From the NCBI GenBank assembly GCA_902826795.1, contig CADEGD010000004.1, positions 43,927-84,532 of the forward strand: DNA of 40,606 bases. Direction: 5' to 3'. Position numbers and translations under genes: made by a program. This DNA is from an uncultured Acidobacteriota bacterium (lineage in GTDB: Bacteria > Acidobacteriota > Blastocatellia > Pyrinomonadales > Pyrinomonadaceae). Below the pieces are notes generated by a model. That model was not told the DNA's origin and made no database searches. It saw only the letters and a program-made list of their open reading frames with translations. This document shows positions 7,472 to 16,733 of this stretch, in pieces; position 1 is the first letter of the stretch; each line of letters opens with the position of its first letter.

Positions 7472-10360
7472 ATGCATCATCATCGACTCGGCTTTAGAAG
7501 ATGTTTTGTACTATTGTTCCTGATCTCGATGGTCGGTCACATCGGAATTCGTGCGCAAGCCGTGAGGCCGCCGCAGAGCGCCGAAGACCGCCGGCTTGAG
7601 ACGATCGAGGAGCTTTCCGAATCGCTCGCAAACGATCTTCTTACGCTGTCGGTTGCCGCTCGCGATCGCGATGCGGAACTCACTCGCGAATACTTTCCAG
7701 CGATCATTACCGGCAAGATCTTTCCTGCTCGCCCGACTGCGACTGCAACTCAAGTCAAATGGGTTGGCATGCACAAGTGGGAAGCGGCGACGCCCTCGCT
7801 GCCTGTGGTCGCGGTTGCTGCAAGATCAGGCGATCCCGGTGCGGGCAAGGTCGCAAGCAAAGCATTCCTCGAATCGTGGCAAGATTTTCTCGGCCATTTC
7901 TCAGAAATTGAAGACGCCCGGTTCAAGGTAAAAGAAGCGAACTTCGACGAGGGCGCAAAAGCCGTTCTCGGAGCCGACGAGCCCACGGCCGTCGTCGGTG
8001 CGAAAGGACGAGCGCGGATCGCGTTCTACGTGATCGGCCGCGACATCAACGGGAAACGCGAATGGGCTCGCGGTACTTTTTGGTCCGACGTTCGCTACGC
8101 GGCGAATAGACACTGGCAGTTCGATTCGTTCGATCTGGTGAGTTTTGATTCGCTCGTCGCGGAAAAAGATATGTTCTCCGAGGTGGCGGTTCCCGCAGGC
8201 GTCGGAGCAACTCTTCCCGCTTTCGGCACGCCCGAGAACAGCGGATTTATCTGGCATGGAGCCGCCGCCGCCGACCTCAACAAAGACGGCTGGATCGACC
8301 TGTTCGTTACCGCCCCCGACCGCAACTATCTTTTCATCAACGATCAAAAAGGAAAGTTTCGCGATGCCTCGGCCGAAGCAGGCGTGACCAATCTCGCGAC
8401 CGGTGTCGCGCCGCTTTTACTCGACTTTGACAACGACGGCGATTCGGACATATTTGTATCCGCCGTCGGCCAGCAGGTCCTTCTTGAAAATCGTCTGGCT
8501 CAAGACGGCAAGCTGTCGTTTCGCGATATCTCGCTTGAGGCCGGCGTCGCTCGCGATGCGATCGGGTTCAGTGCGGCCTCGGCTGACATTAACGGCGACG
8601 GACGGCTCGACATCTACGTCACTTCTTACAACCGTTACGGCCAAATAACTCCGAACTCATGGTTCCGTGCGACCAACGGAACGCCGAATCTTCTGTTCGT
8701 AAGCCAGCCGAATGGCGGCTTCCGCGAAGAGGCTGCGAAGTGGGGCGTTGAGGATAAGCGTTGGAGCTACGCCGCAGAGTTTGCCGACATGAATGCCGAC
8801 GGCAAGATGGACCTTTATGTCGCTAACGATTTCGGCGAAAAAGCTCTATACATCAACCACGGCGATAAGTTTGTGGACGAAGCCGCCGAACGCGGAGTGC
8901 TTGATCCCGGCAACGGAATGGGCGTTTCCTTTGGCGATTACAACAACGACGGCCGTCTGGATATCCACGCTTCCAACATGAGCTCGACCGCCGGTAACCG
9001 CATTTTAACGCGGCTGTTTCCGACCGCCGGCCCGCAAGAGAACGTACTCAAAAAACTCGCTGCGGGAAACAATCTTTTCGAGAACCTCGGCGACGGAAAG
9101 TTCAAAGACGTGACCGCTGCCGTCGGCGGATTTTCGGGCGGCTGGGCATGGGGCGGCGGCTTTATCGATTTTGACAACGATGGTTGGGAGGACATCTACA
9201 CGCCGAATGGATTTATCTCAGGTAAATCCATGAAAGATACCTGATCGCAGTTTTGGCGTCAGGTCGTGACGCATTCGAATGACGGTAAAGATGAAAAAGG
9301 TGCTCTCAGGGCAGACCAGAACAGCCTGATGTTCGGGCAAGGGTTCTCGTTCAGCGGTTACGAACGTGACCCGCTATACCTGAATCTTGGCGGCAAGAAA
9401 TTTACGGATATTTCCGGCGTTTCCGGGATCGATTCGATAACCGACGGACGCGCAGGCGTCTTCGCAGATTTTGACAACGATGGCGATCTCGATGTTTTCT
9501 CGACGACGATCCAGCATCAGTCTCATCTGCTCTTTCGTAACAACGTCGGGCAAGACAACGCCTTCCTGCGGATAGCGTTGGAAGGAACGGCGTCGACGCG
9601 TGACGCATTCGGCTCCGTCGTGAGAGTAAAAACGTCGGCGGGAACGCTGACCAAGATCAAGTCTGGCGGATCGGGATTCATCTCTCAGCACGATCCGCGG
9701 CTGACCTTCGGCCTAGGCAAAGATGAAAAGGCGCAGTCGGTCGAAGTAACGTGGGCGAACGGGAAGGTTGAGAATTTCGAGGGCGGCTTTCAGGCGGGCG
9801 GCACTTACATGCTTAAGGAAGGATCAGGCAAAGTCCAGTCCGTGATTGTGCCGAAAGCAAATCTTCCGGCTCCGCTGACCAAGGCTGAGATATATGGGCA
9901 ATCGCTAAAGATCAGCGTCGGGAAACCGCTGTCGGATTTTGCATTGCGGCATCTCAACGGCCGTTCGACTTCGGCGATGAAATTGCTGAAGCCCGGCCGC
10001 AAGACGCTCGTGAATATCTGGGCCACCTGGTGCATTCCGTGCGCCAAGGAAATGCCCGAGCTTGAAAAGATCCGCGGCAAGCTCGCCGCCCGCGGAATCG
10101 ACATCGTGGGGATGAATGTCGACACCGAAAAAGGAGTCGGCATTGCGAGATATGTCGCCGAAAAGAAGCTCACATATCCGATCGTCATCGGCGGCGTTCC
10201 TGCGATCGAGCGTATTTACGCGACCGATGAGCTGACCGTCCCGTTGTCGATCCTGCTTGACGATAAGGGTGTTGTGCTCGACATAATTCCGGGCTGGTCG
10301 GCCGAAACGCGGAAGAAGTTTGACATGTTGATCGGCGCCGATGTTCCTTCGCGAAATTAG
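7472..10360 (+). CDS. Putative selenoprotein: exported FG-GAP/VCBS propeller, ASPIC/UnbV and TlpA-like thioredoxin fusion with in-frame TGA (Sec591)
   Basis: Read through the TGA at 9242-9244, this is one 962-residue protein. A signal peptide (to about residue 31) is followed by an unassigned domain, then FG-GAP/VCBS repeats near residues 262, 317, 369, 437, 487 and 563. The Sec codon is 591, in context KDT-U-SQFWRQVV. A seventh repeat (ADFDNDGDLD, about 664), an ASPIC/UnbV domain (about 695-772) and a thioredoxin fold (about 805-960, active site Cys854-Ile-Pro-Cys857) follow. Both halves are in the same frame, the propeller is split by the TGA, and neither half is a complete protein alone; a SECIS-like hairpin follows the TGA. 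The ATG at 7472 gives the best signal peptide; TTG at 7439 and GTG at 7454 are alternatives. A TATAGAAT -10-like box lies at 7393-7400. It is the first gene of an operon with the haloperoxidase. The selenocysteine is inferred; an ordinary nonsense mutation is the main alternative. Confidence 0.75.
9242..9272 (+). promoter_or_regulatory. Putative bacterial SECIS element with its UGA codon
   Basis: The UGA (9242-9244) is followed after 17 bases by the apical loop of a hairpin. The stem is GCGUCA (9256-9261) paired perfectly with UGACGC (9267-9272), and the loop is GGUCG (9262-9266). Known bacterial SECIS elements place a short stem with a G in the first two loop positions about 16-37 nt after the UGA, and the E. 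coli fdhF element has an almost identical GGUCU loop at nearly the same distance. The hairpin lies wholly within codons for WRQVVT. Recognition would require SelB and tRNA-Sec, which are not in this window. Confidence 0.72.
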
Positions 10361-10432
10361 GCACACCAGATCATACGCATCCGGCTCAAGACAGATTCCC
10401 CACCTGCCTGAGAGCGTTATGAGGCCACTTTC

Positions 10433-12034
10433 ATGAAATTTTTTCGATACCTTGCCTGCGCCCTTTTTGTCGCGTCCACATTTGCGCCGATGTTCAACAT
10501 CGCCGCGCAGAAACCGGTTCCCGTCGTTCAGACAAGCTTCGATCCCGCCAACCGCGTCGAACGGCCGAAGCACGTAAAATCCGCCGCGTCTTACTGGCTC
10601 GACATCGCTCTCGAGGCAACCGCGAGGGAACACGACCGCATATCGCCGCGGCCGACAGTCGGCTCGCGAATGCTGATGATCATCGTCAACTGCATGTACG
10701 ACGCATGGGCCGCGTATGACGATACGGCTGTCGGCACGCGATTCGGAGCAAAGCTCCGCCGTCCGAAGAACGAGCGTACCGAAGAGAACAAGCGGATCGC
10801 GATCGCCTTCGCCACCTATCGCGGGATGATGGACATGTTCCCCGAAGACGCCGAGTGGATCAAAGGCCAGATGCGTGCGAACGGTTACGACCCCGAGGAT
10901 AACTCGACCGATCTCCGCAGGCCGCAGGGCGTTGCCAATGTCGCGTCGGCAGCCGTGTTTGCCTATCGCCATCGCGACGGAGCGAACCAGCTCGGCGACG
11001 AAAATGGTTCGAGCGGCAAGCCTTACTCCGACTACACCTTCTACCGTCCGGTGAACCCGGTCAGCCAGATCATCGATCCGGATTGCTGGCAGCCGATCGA
11101 ATTTACGCTCGCCGGTGATAAGAAAGCGACGCCCGGTTTCCTCACGCCGCATTGGTATCGAGTCAAAACCTTCGCGCTCGAACGGAGCGATATGTTTCGC
11201 CCCGGCCCGCAGCCGAAGGTGGGGACAAAACAATTGAAAGACGAGGTCGACGAGGTCTTGAAGTTCAACGGATCGCTAACGCTTCAGCAGAAAGCGATCG
11301 TCGAATTTATGCGAGACGGCCCGCGTTCAACCGGCCAGTCAGGACATTGGCTTCGTTTCGCTCAGGCTCTTTCCGAGCGTGAGCGGTACGACACCGATAA
11401 GGACATCAAGCTTTTTTTCGCCGTGGCTACCGTGGCTTTCGACGCGTTCATCGCCTGTTGGGAGGCGAAGCGATTTTACGATTCGTCCCGGCCGTGGACG
11501 CTGATCAGACACTATTACAAGGACAAGATGATCGTCGGATGGGCAGGTGCCGGAAAGGGTGTCGCCACGATCCCCACGTCCGAATGGCATCCTTATTCGC
11601 CGCTGTCGTTCATCACGCCGCCGTTTCCGGGTTTCCCCTCGGGACATAGCACGGTCAGCGCCGCGTCCGCCAAGGTGCTTGAATATTTCACCGGCAGCGA
11701 TAACTTCGGCGCGACCGAAACCCGCCATGCCGGCGAGCTGACCGAACCGGGAATCTCGTGCGAGATCAAGCAGGCGATCGACGGAAAACCAGCGAAGACC
11801 GGAATCACCGACGACGGCGTTATAGTTTTGCAATTGCCGACGTTTACCGAAACTGCTGAGATGGCCGGCATCTCTCGCGTTCTCGGCGGTTATCACATCC
11901 AAACGGACAACGTCGAGGGGCTGCGAATGGGAAGGCGTGTCGCCGCTTACAACTATCCGCTGACGAAGGCTTATTTCGACGGTACGGCGAAGATAAAAGA
12001 GCCGATGGATCCGTCGGAGTTTCTTAAGAAATAA
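10433..12034 (+). CDS. Vanadium-dependent haloperoxidase / PAP2-superfamily protein, exported
   Basis: A 533-residue exported protein with a signal peptide (to about residue 25) and the C-terminal vanadate-site pattern of vanadium haloperoxidases, which share their fold with PAP2 phosphatases. SRPWTLIRHYY supplies the Arg, GFPSGHST the Ser403-Gly404-His405 segment, and GGYHIQTDNVEGLRMGRR the His488 and final Arg. The long N-terminal helical region (DAWAAYDD, then RMLMII) is typical of bacterial haloperoxidase relatives. Expected chemistry is H2O2-dependent halide oxidation, or phosphatase activity if diverged. It lies 72 bp after the selenoprotein-like gene and 14 bp before the TPR/ASPIC gene, so it is probably part of the same transcript. 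Preference for chloride, bromide or none cannot be read. Confidence 0.85.
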   Translation: MKFFRYLACALFVASTFAPMFNIAAQKPVPVVQTSFDPANRVERPKHVKSAASYWLDIALEATAREHDRISPRPTVGSRMLMIIVNCMYDAWAAYDDTAVGTRFGAKLRRPKNERTEENKRIAIAFATYRGMMDMFPEDAEWIKGQMRANGYDPEDNSTDLRRPQGVANVASAAVFAYRHRDGANQLGDENGSSGKPYSDYTFYRPVNPVSQIIDPDCWQPIEFTLAGDKKATPGFLTPHWYRVKTFALERSDMFRPGPQPKVGTKQLKDEVDEVLKFNGSLTLQQKAIVEFMRDGPRSTGQSGHWLRFAQALSERERYDTDKDIKLFFAVATVAFDAFIACWEAKRFYDSSRPWTLIRHYYKDKMIVGWAGAGKGVATIPTSEWHPYSPLSFITPPFPGFPSGHSTVSAASAKVLEYFTGSDNFGATETRHAGELTEPGISCEIKQAIDGKPAKTGITDDGVIVLQLPTFTETAEMAGISRVLGGYHIQTDNVEGLRMGRRVAAYNYPLTKAYFDGTAKIKEPMDPSEFLKK

Positions 12035-12048
12035 AGCGGCCAGAGAAC

Positions 12049-15000
12049 ATGAGATCAATAGCGTTTTTAACGATCGTACTTCTCGCCGCGGCAACGGCAT
12101 TCCTTTTTAGTTCGCTCCCGACGGCCGCTACGGGGCCGCTCTCGGCGGGCGCGTTTGCCGAACGCGAGACGGCATATCGCCACAACAACCTCGGCGTTGC
12201 CTATCTCGAACAGTTCGAGCCGGCCAAGGCCGTCCCTGAGTTTCAACAGGCCCTCGCCATCGACCCGTCGGTAAAGATCGCGCAAGTAAATCTTGCGATC
12301 GCTCTCTTCTATCAGCAAGATCTTGAGGCCGCTCGCGTGGCCGCCGAGAAAGCGGCCGCGGCCGATCCGAACATTCTGCAAACTCGATACATACTCGGCC
12401 TCATCGCTCGAAACGAGAATCGCATCGACGATGCTCTGTCATCTTTTCAAAAGGTGCTCGCGGTCGATCCATCGGATGTCGGCGCGAATGTAAACGTCGG
12501 CCAGCTCTACGCTCAGCAGCGAAACAACAACGAGGCTATCGTCTACTTTCGTCGGGCTTACGCCGCCGAGCCTTACAATTCGTCTGCGATCTATAACCTC
12601 GCGACGGCTCTCATTCGCAACGACCAGCGTGAAGAAGGCCAAAAGCTGATCGAAACGTTTCAGGCCCTTCGGCAAAGCGGGGCTGCGACGAATATCGGTC
12701 AGAACTATCTCGAACAAGGCCGATATGCCGAAGCTCTGGTATCGAACGGAGGCGAGCCTGAACTCGTCGACGCAGCCGGCGTTCCGATCCGCTTTACCGC
12801 CGCGCCGATGGCCGCTCAATCAATCACTGGGGGCGCGTCTTTCACCGATTTTGACAACGACGGCGATCCTGACATTGTTCACGTCGATGCAGCGTCTCGA
12901 CGACGCTTGCTGCGTAACGATGCCGGACGATTCACCGATGTCTCAGCCGCCGCGGGCGATCTCGCTCGGCGTTCTATACTCAAGGCCGGCGGTGTTATCT
13001 CGGGCGACATCAACAACGATCTTTTCGACGACCTTTTGATGTTCGGCGATGGGCGGCCGGCGTATCTGAAAGGCGACGGCAAGGGCCGCTACACAGATCT
13101 AAGCTCGACTCTCCCGGCTATCACCGGCCGCTTCTCGACTGGAGCGCTTGTCGATGTCGATCATGACGGCGATCTCGACATTCTGCTTGCTGGAACAAAG
13201 ACCGTGCTTTTTCGCAACAACGGTGACGGAACGTTCGTCGACAAGACCGTCGATGCAAAGCTCGGAGCCGGAACGCGTTCCGTCGCTGTTATCCCGACCG
13301 ACTTCGACAACCGCCGCGATGTCGATCTGCTCATCCTTAGCTACGACGAGAAGCCGCGACTTTATCAAAACGTTCGCGATACATCATTCAGGGATGTAGC
13401 AGACGCGGTTGGCTTGGGCCGCTCGGGCAAATGGACCGCCGCCGCCGCTGGCGACTTCAATAAGGATACCTACATCGATTTCTTCCTTGGCCGTGAAGAT
13501 GCTCCTGGCCTTTTCGCGATCTCTGACGGCAAGGGTAAGTTCACGCTTGCCGATGCTCCGACGGAAACCGCCGCTGCGACATCGGCGCAGTTTGCTGATC
13601 TGGACAACGACGGACTGCTCGATCTAGTTGCGGCAACGAAGAAAGGCACTGCTGTCCTTCGAAATCTCGGTCAGCGTTGGACGGCTCTCGGCAATCAGTC
13701 GACCGGCCTCCCGGTCGCCGAACAACTTATTTCCGCCGATGTGGATCGCGACGGTGCTCTCGATGTGATGGCGATGTCGAAGGGCCGCCCGATGCAGTTC
13801 TTTAAGAATTCCGGCACCGGCGTTAATCGTTCGATCTCTGTCTCGCTTCAGGGCCGCGTAAGCAACCGCACGGCGGTCGGAGCAAAGATCGATGTGCGTT
13901 CCGGCAGCTTATCGCAAAAACTCGAGACCTATGCGGCGAGTCCGTCGCCCGCGGCCTGGGACGTTCATTTCGGCCTCGGCAAACGCGAGCAAACCGACGC
14001 AGTTCGAGTTCTTTGGCCATCCGGAGTCGTTCAAGCCGAACTCGATATGGCAAAGCTTGCATCGGCGGATCGACGCTATCTGTCAGTCGAAGAACTCGAC
14101 CGCAAGCCTTCTTCCTGCCCATATCTCTACACGTGGGACGGCGAAAAGTTCGCCTTCATCACCGACTTTCTTGGCGGCGGCGAGATGGGAAATTGGAAGC
14201 AGCAAGGTGCCTATCACTTCCCCGATTCCGATGAATTCGTCCGCATACCGTCGGAGATGCTAAAGCCGCGAAACGGCCGGTACGAACTGCGAGTCACCAA
14301 CGAACTCGAAGAAGTACTGTATCTCGATCACCTGAAGCTAATCGCCGTCGAACACGCGGCCGATTCGGAGATCTACCCGAACGAAGGCTACGGAATTCCG
14401 AACGCAAAGGAAAAGATCGTCTATACAACGCGAGGTGAACGGGCTCCGGTGTCGGCGATAGATTCGAACGGCAAAGACGTGCGTCCGAAAGTGAAAGCAC
14501 TCGATCGAAACTTTTACGATTCTTTCAACGCCACGTCGATCCGCGGATACGCCGATGCCCACAGCCTGACGATGACGCTGGATGACAAGCAAGGTTTTGC
14601 GGGCCGTACGCTGCTCTTGCTCACCGGCTGGACCGATTACGCTTTCTCGTCCGACAATCTCGCCGCTTCGCAGAGCGGAAAGGCCCTATTCTTCCCGAAG
14701 CTTCAGGTGAAGAATGCAAAGGGCGAATGGGAAACGGTCGTCAATAGCATCGGCATTTCGGTCGGGCGTCCGCAGACGGTCGTCGTCGACCTGACCGGGA
14801 AGTTTCTGACCGACTCGCGCGACGTGCGCATCGTTACGAACGTAAAAACATTCTGGGACAAGATCACGGTCGATACGTCGCAACAGCAGCAAACCACCTC
14901 GACCGAACTCAGTTCGCTCCGCTCCGATCTCACCGAACGCGGATTCTCCGTCGAAACTTCATTCGCCGGGATGCTCGTTCCCGCGTATGAAAAAATCGTC

Positions 15001-15390
15001 GACGACGGACGTTGGAAATATTTCACGGGCCGATTCACGCGGACCGGCAACGTCGCTCCGCTGCTCGATAGGGCCGACGACGTGTTCGTTATCTCAAAGA
15101 CCGGCGACGAGATCGCTCTGAGTTTTGCGGCACCGCCCGAGCCCGCTCCCGGCCGCAAGCTGACGTTCCTTCTCTACGCCGATGGATACAGCAAGGAGAT
15201 GGACATCAACTCCGGCAGCCCGGACGCGGTCTATCCGCTGCCGTTCAAGGGAATGTCGAAGTATCCATACGCCTCGCCAGAGCGGTTTCCGATGACCGAA
15301 GAAAAACAACGCATCTACGACGAATACACGACCCGCACCGGCCGGCGATTGATGCCGCCTATCGAAGCCGGATTGCTTCGCCGAAACTAA
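12049..15390 (+). CDS. Large exported TPR - FG-GAP/VCBS - ASPIC/UnbV (CRTAC1-like) protein
   Basis: A 1113-residue exported protein. After a signal peptide or anchor (residues 1-32) come about five TPRs (about 40-215; for example NNLGVAYLEQFEPAKAVPEF), then FG-GAP/VCBS calcium-type repeats (FTDFDNDGDPDIV, VDVDHDGDLDILL, FADLDNDGLLDLV and others, about 255-590) and an ASPIC/UnbV domain near 595-680 ending in VRVLWPSGV. The remaining 430 residues start with CPYLYTWDGEKFAFITDFLGG and form a C-terminal module often seen in such proteins; its function is unknown. It resembles its neighbour at 7472 in the propeller and ASPIC parts but lacks the thioredoxin and has no in-frame TGA. A scaffold or adhesion role is likely, unproven. 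Confidence 0.85.
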   Translation: MRSIAFLTIVLLAAATAFLFSSLPTAATGPLSAGAFAERETAYRHNNLGVAYLEQFEPAKAVPEFQQALAIDPSVKIAQVNLAIALFYQQDLEAARVAAEKAAAADPNILQTRYILGLIARNENRIDDALSSFQKVLAVDPSDVGANVNVGQLYAQQRNNNEAIVYFRRAYAAEPYNSSAIYNLATALIRNDQREEGQKLIETFQALRQSGAATNIGQNYLEQGRYAEALVSNGGEPELVDAAGVPIRFTAAPMAAQSITGGASFTDFDNDGDPDIVHVDAASRRRLLRNDAGRFTDVSAAAGDLARRSILKAGGVISGDINNDLFDDLLMFGDGRPAYLKGDGKGRYTDLSSTLPAITGRFSTGALVDVDHDGDLDILLAGTKTVLFRNNGDGTFVDKTVDAKLGAGTRSVAVIPTDFDNRRDVDLLILSYDEKPRLYQNVRDTSFRDVADAVGLGRSGKWTAAAAGDFNKDTYIDFFLGREDAPGLFAISDGKGKFTLADAPTETAAATSAQFADLDNDGLLDLVAATKKGTAVLRNLGQRWTALGNQSTGLPVAEQLISADVDRDGALDVMAMSKGRPMQFFKNSGTGVNRSISVSLQGRVSNRTAVGAKIDVRSGSLSQKLETYAASPSPAAWDVHFGLGKREQTDAVRVLWPSGVVQAELDMAKLASADRRYLSVEELDRKPSSCPYLYTWDGEKFAFITDFLGGGEMGNWKQQGAYHFPDSDEFVRIPSEMLKPRNGRYELRVTNELEEVLYLDHLKLIAVEHAADSEIYPNEGYGIPNAKEKIVYTTRGERAPVSAIDSNGKDVRPKVKALDRNFYDSFNATSIRGYADAHSLTMTLDDKQGFAGRTLLLLTGWTDYAFSSDNLAASQSGKALFFPKLQVKNAKGEWETVVNSIGISVGRPQTVVVDLTGKFLTDSRDVRIVTNVKTFWDKITVDTSQQQQTTSTELSSLRSDLTERGFSVETSFAGMLVPAYEKIVDDGRWKYFTGRFTRTGNVAPLLDRADDVFVISKTGDEIALSFAAPPEPAPGRKLTFLLYADGYSKEMDINSGSPDAVYPLPFKGMSKYPYASPERFPMTEEKQRIYDEYTTRTGRRLMPPIEAGLLRRN

Positions 15391-15392
15391 AA

Positions 15393-16406
15393 ATGGAGTA
15401 CATTCGTTACTCGGCCGCCGCATGTCAAACGGCACTCTCGAACCCTGCGGAACGCCGTCAGATGCGCGCGAATACGGATCGCATCTTATCAATGATCGAT
15501 TCGGCGGTTGCGGGCAGTGTGCCGTTTTTACCTGTGAGGCTGGTCGTCTTTCCCGAGTTCGCACACGCCGCTCCCGTCTTCGCAACCGCCGCCGAGTTGA
15601 TCGATAAACTCGCCGTCGAGATTCCCAACGAACACACCGACCGGCTCGCGGCAAAGGCGAAGGAACACGGCATCTATATCCAATCCGGCTCGATGCTTGA
15701 AATAGATCCGCGTTGGCAAGGAGCGGTATTTAATACCACCTGCCTCATCGGCCCGGGCGGGATCTTGTACAAGTATCGAAAGGTCAACACATGGATCCCG
15801 TACGAGGTCCACACCAGCCCGCACGACATCGAAGGCTACGATGAGCCGCTGTTTCCCGTCGCCGATACCGAGATCGGCCGGCTCGGTTGCGCGATCTGTT
15901 ACGATTGGCTCTTTCCCGAAGCGTTAAGGCAGTTGGCGGCGAACGGTGCCGAGGTGCTGATCCGCGTCTCGGCCTACATGGACCCGTGGAACGCGACGCC
16001 GCCGATGGATTGGTGGACGGTGATTAACCGCGCCCGGGCCATCGAGAATATGGCCTACGTCGTCGCCGCAAACCAGGCCGCGAGCCTTCACCAATATCCG
16101 CCGTATTCTTGGTCCGGTGGCAGTCAGATCGTCGATTTCGAAGGCCGCCTCCTAGCCGACGCCTCGCCCGGCCCCGGCGAACGCATCGTCGTCGCTCCGG
16201 TCGACATCTCCGCCCTCCGCCACGAACGCTTGACCCGCCGCGGCCACCACATGCTCGCCCACCTCCGCACCGAAGCTTATCCCGTCTATCGCGAGTCCAT
16301 CTATCCGCCCGCCGGCCCCCGCCCCGCCTCCGGGACCGTTTCGTATGATCTTAATAACCAAATGATCGACGAATCGAAATCCCGGATCGACAAAGATCAA
16401 AACTAA
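15393..16406 (+). CDS. Carbon-nitrogen hydrolase (nitrilase superfamily amidohydrolase)
   Basis: A 337-residue cytoplasmic amidohydrolase of the nitrilase superfamily, which hydrolyses C-N bonds of amides or nitriles with a Glu-Lys-Cys triad. All three residues are visible: Glu55 in FPEF, Lys130 in YRKVN and Cys169 in CYDWLFPE. The closest known types are formamidase or aliphatic amidase-like members. The ATG lies 2 bp after the TAA of the preceding gene, so translation is probably coupled. It has no signal peptide although the three genes before it encode exported proteins, so its link with them is not obvious. The last 30 residues are Pro-rich and charged. Confidence 0.85.
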   Translation: MEYIRYSAAACQTALSNPAERRQMRANTDRILSMIDSAVAGSVPFLPVRLVVFPEFAHAAPVFATAAELIDKLAVEIPNEHTDRLAAKAKEHGIYIQSGSMLEIDPRWQGAVFNTTCLIGPGGILYKYRKVNTWIPYEVHTSPHDIEGYDEPLFPVADTEIGRLGCAICYDWLFPEALRQLAANGAEVLIRVSAYMDPWNATPPMDWWTVINRARAIENMAYVVAANQAASLHQYPPYSWSGGSQIVDFEGRLLADASPGPGERIVVAPVDISALRHERLTRRGHHMLAHLRTEAYPVYRESIYPPAGPRPASGTVSYDLNNQMIDESKSRIDKDQN

Positions 16407-16422
16407 CAAACCCAAAATGCAG

Positions 16423-16458
16423 TTCGGGCGTCCCAGCTATCTCACTGAAACGCCCGAA
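16423..16458. terminator. Inverted repeat between the nitrilase gene and tRNA-Thr, possible bidirectional terminator
   Basis: TTCGGGCGT (16423-16431) pairs perfectly with ACGCCCGAA (16450-16458) across an 18-base loop. It sits between convergent transcripts: the operon ending at 16406 on + and the tRNA on -. There is no long T run on + and only a weak T-rich stretch on -, so termination is plausible, not certain. Confidence 0.45.
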
Positions 16459-16463
16459 AGTTA

Positions 16464-16539
16464 TGGAGCCGCCCATCGGAGTCGAACCGACGACCTTTCG
16501 ATTACGAATCGAATGCTCTACCAACTGAGCTAGGGCGGC
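16464..16539 (-). tRNA. tRNA-Thr (anticodon CGT), CCA encoded
   Basis: Read on the minus strand, the 76-base sequence folds as a full cloverleaf: acceptor GCCGCCC/GGGCGGC, D arm GCTC-AGTTGGTA-GAGC, anticodon stem TTCGA/TCGAA with loop TTCGTAA (anticodon CGT, threonine, reading ACG), variable AGGTC, and T arm GTCGG-TTCGACT-CCGAT. The discriminator is T and CCA is encoded at 16464-16466. It stands alone, convergent with the nitrilase operon. Confidence 0.95.
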
Positions 16540-16630
16540 TTATCTTGATGCGGAAGAAAAGCCGAACTTCAAAATATAAAGTCCGGTGGTTACGATGTCA
16601 AGCAAATTGCGGCACTGGCAACAAGTCGCT

Positions 16631-16731
16631 TCTCTGTGAGCTTTGTGTCTTAACTTTGTGCCTTTGTGTTGAAAAAAGATCTGAACCTAGATCACAAAGT
16701 GCGCAAGGGAAAGTGATGACTCTCGCAGAGA
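16631..16731. repeat. Imperfect inverted repeat rich in TTTGTG
   Basis: The left arm (16631-16670) contains TCTCTGTG and four spaced TTTGTG/CTTTGTG words; the right arm (16690-16731) carries ATCACAAAGTGCGCAAGG and ends CTCGCAGAGA, a partial reverse complement. This 187-bp gap between the tRNA and ttcA holds no gene. It looks like a degenerate interspersed repeat; a role as terminator for ttcA is possible, though ttcA ends just beside it at 16734. Confidence 0.45.
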
Positions 16732-16733
16732 AA

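Noticed and set aside
9266..10360. Separate gene starting with GTG at 9266 (ASPIC-thioredoxin protein)
   Set aside because: It would begin in the middle of the SECIS loop, has no ribosome-binding site or signal peptide, and starts inside a conserved block (WRQVVTH) in the same frame as the upstream gene.
12049..15390. A second selenocysteine codon in the paralogous TPR-ASPIC gene
   Set aside because: The frame is continuous with no TGA, and no equivalent of the SQFWRQVV segment is present.
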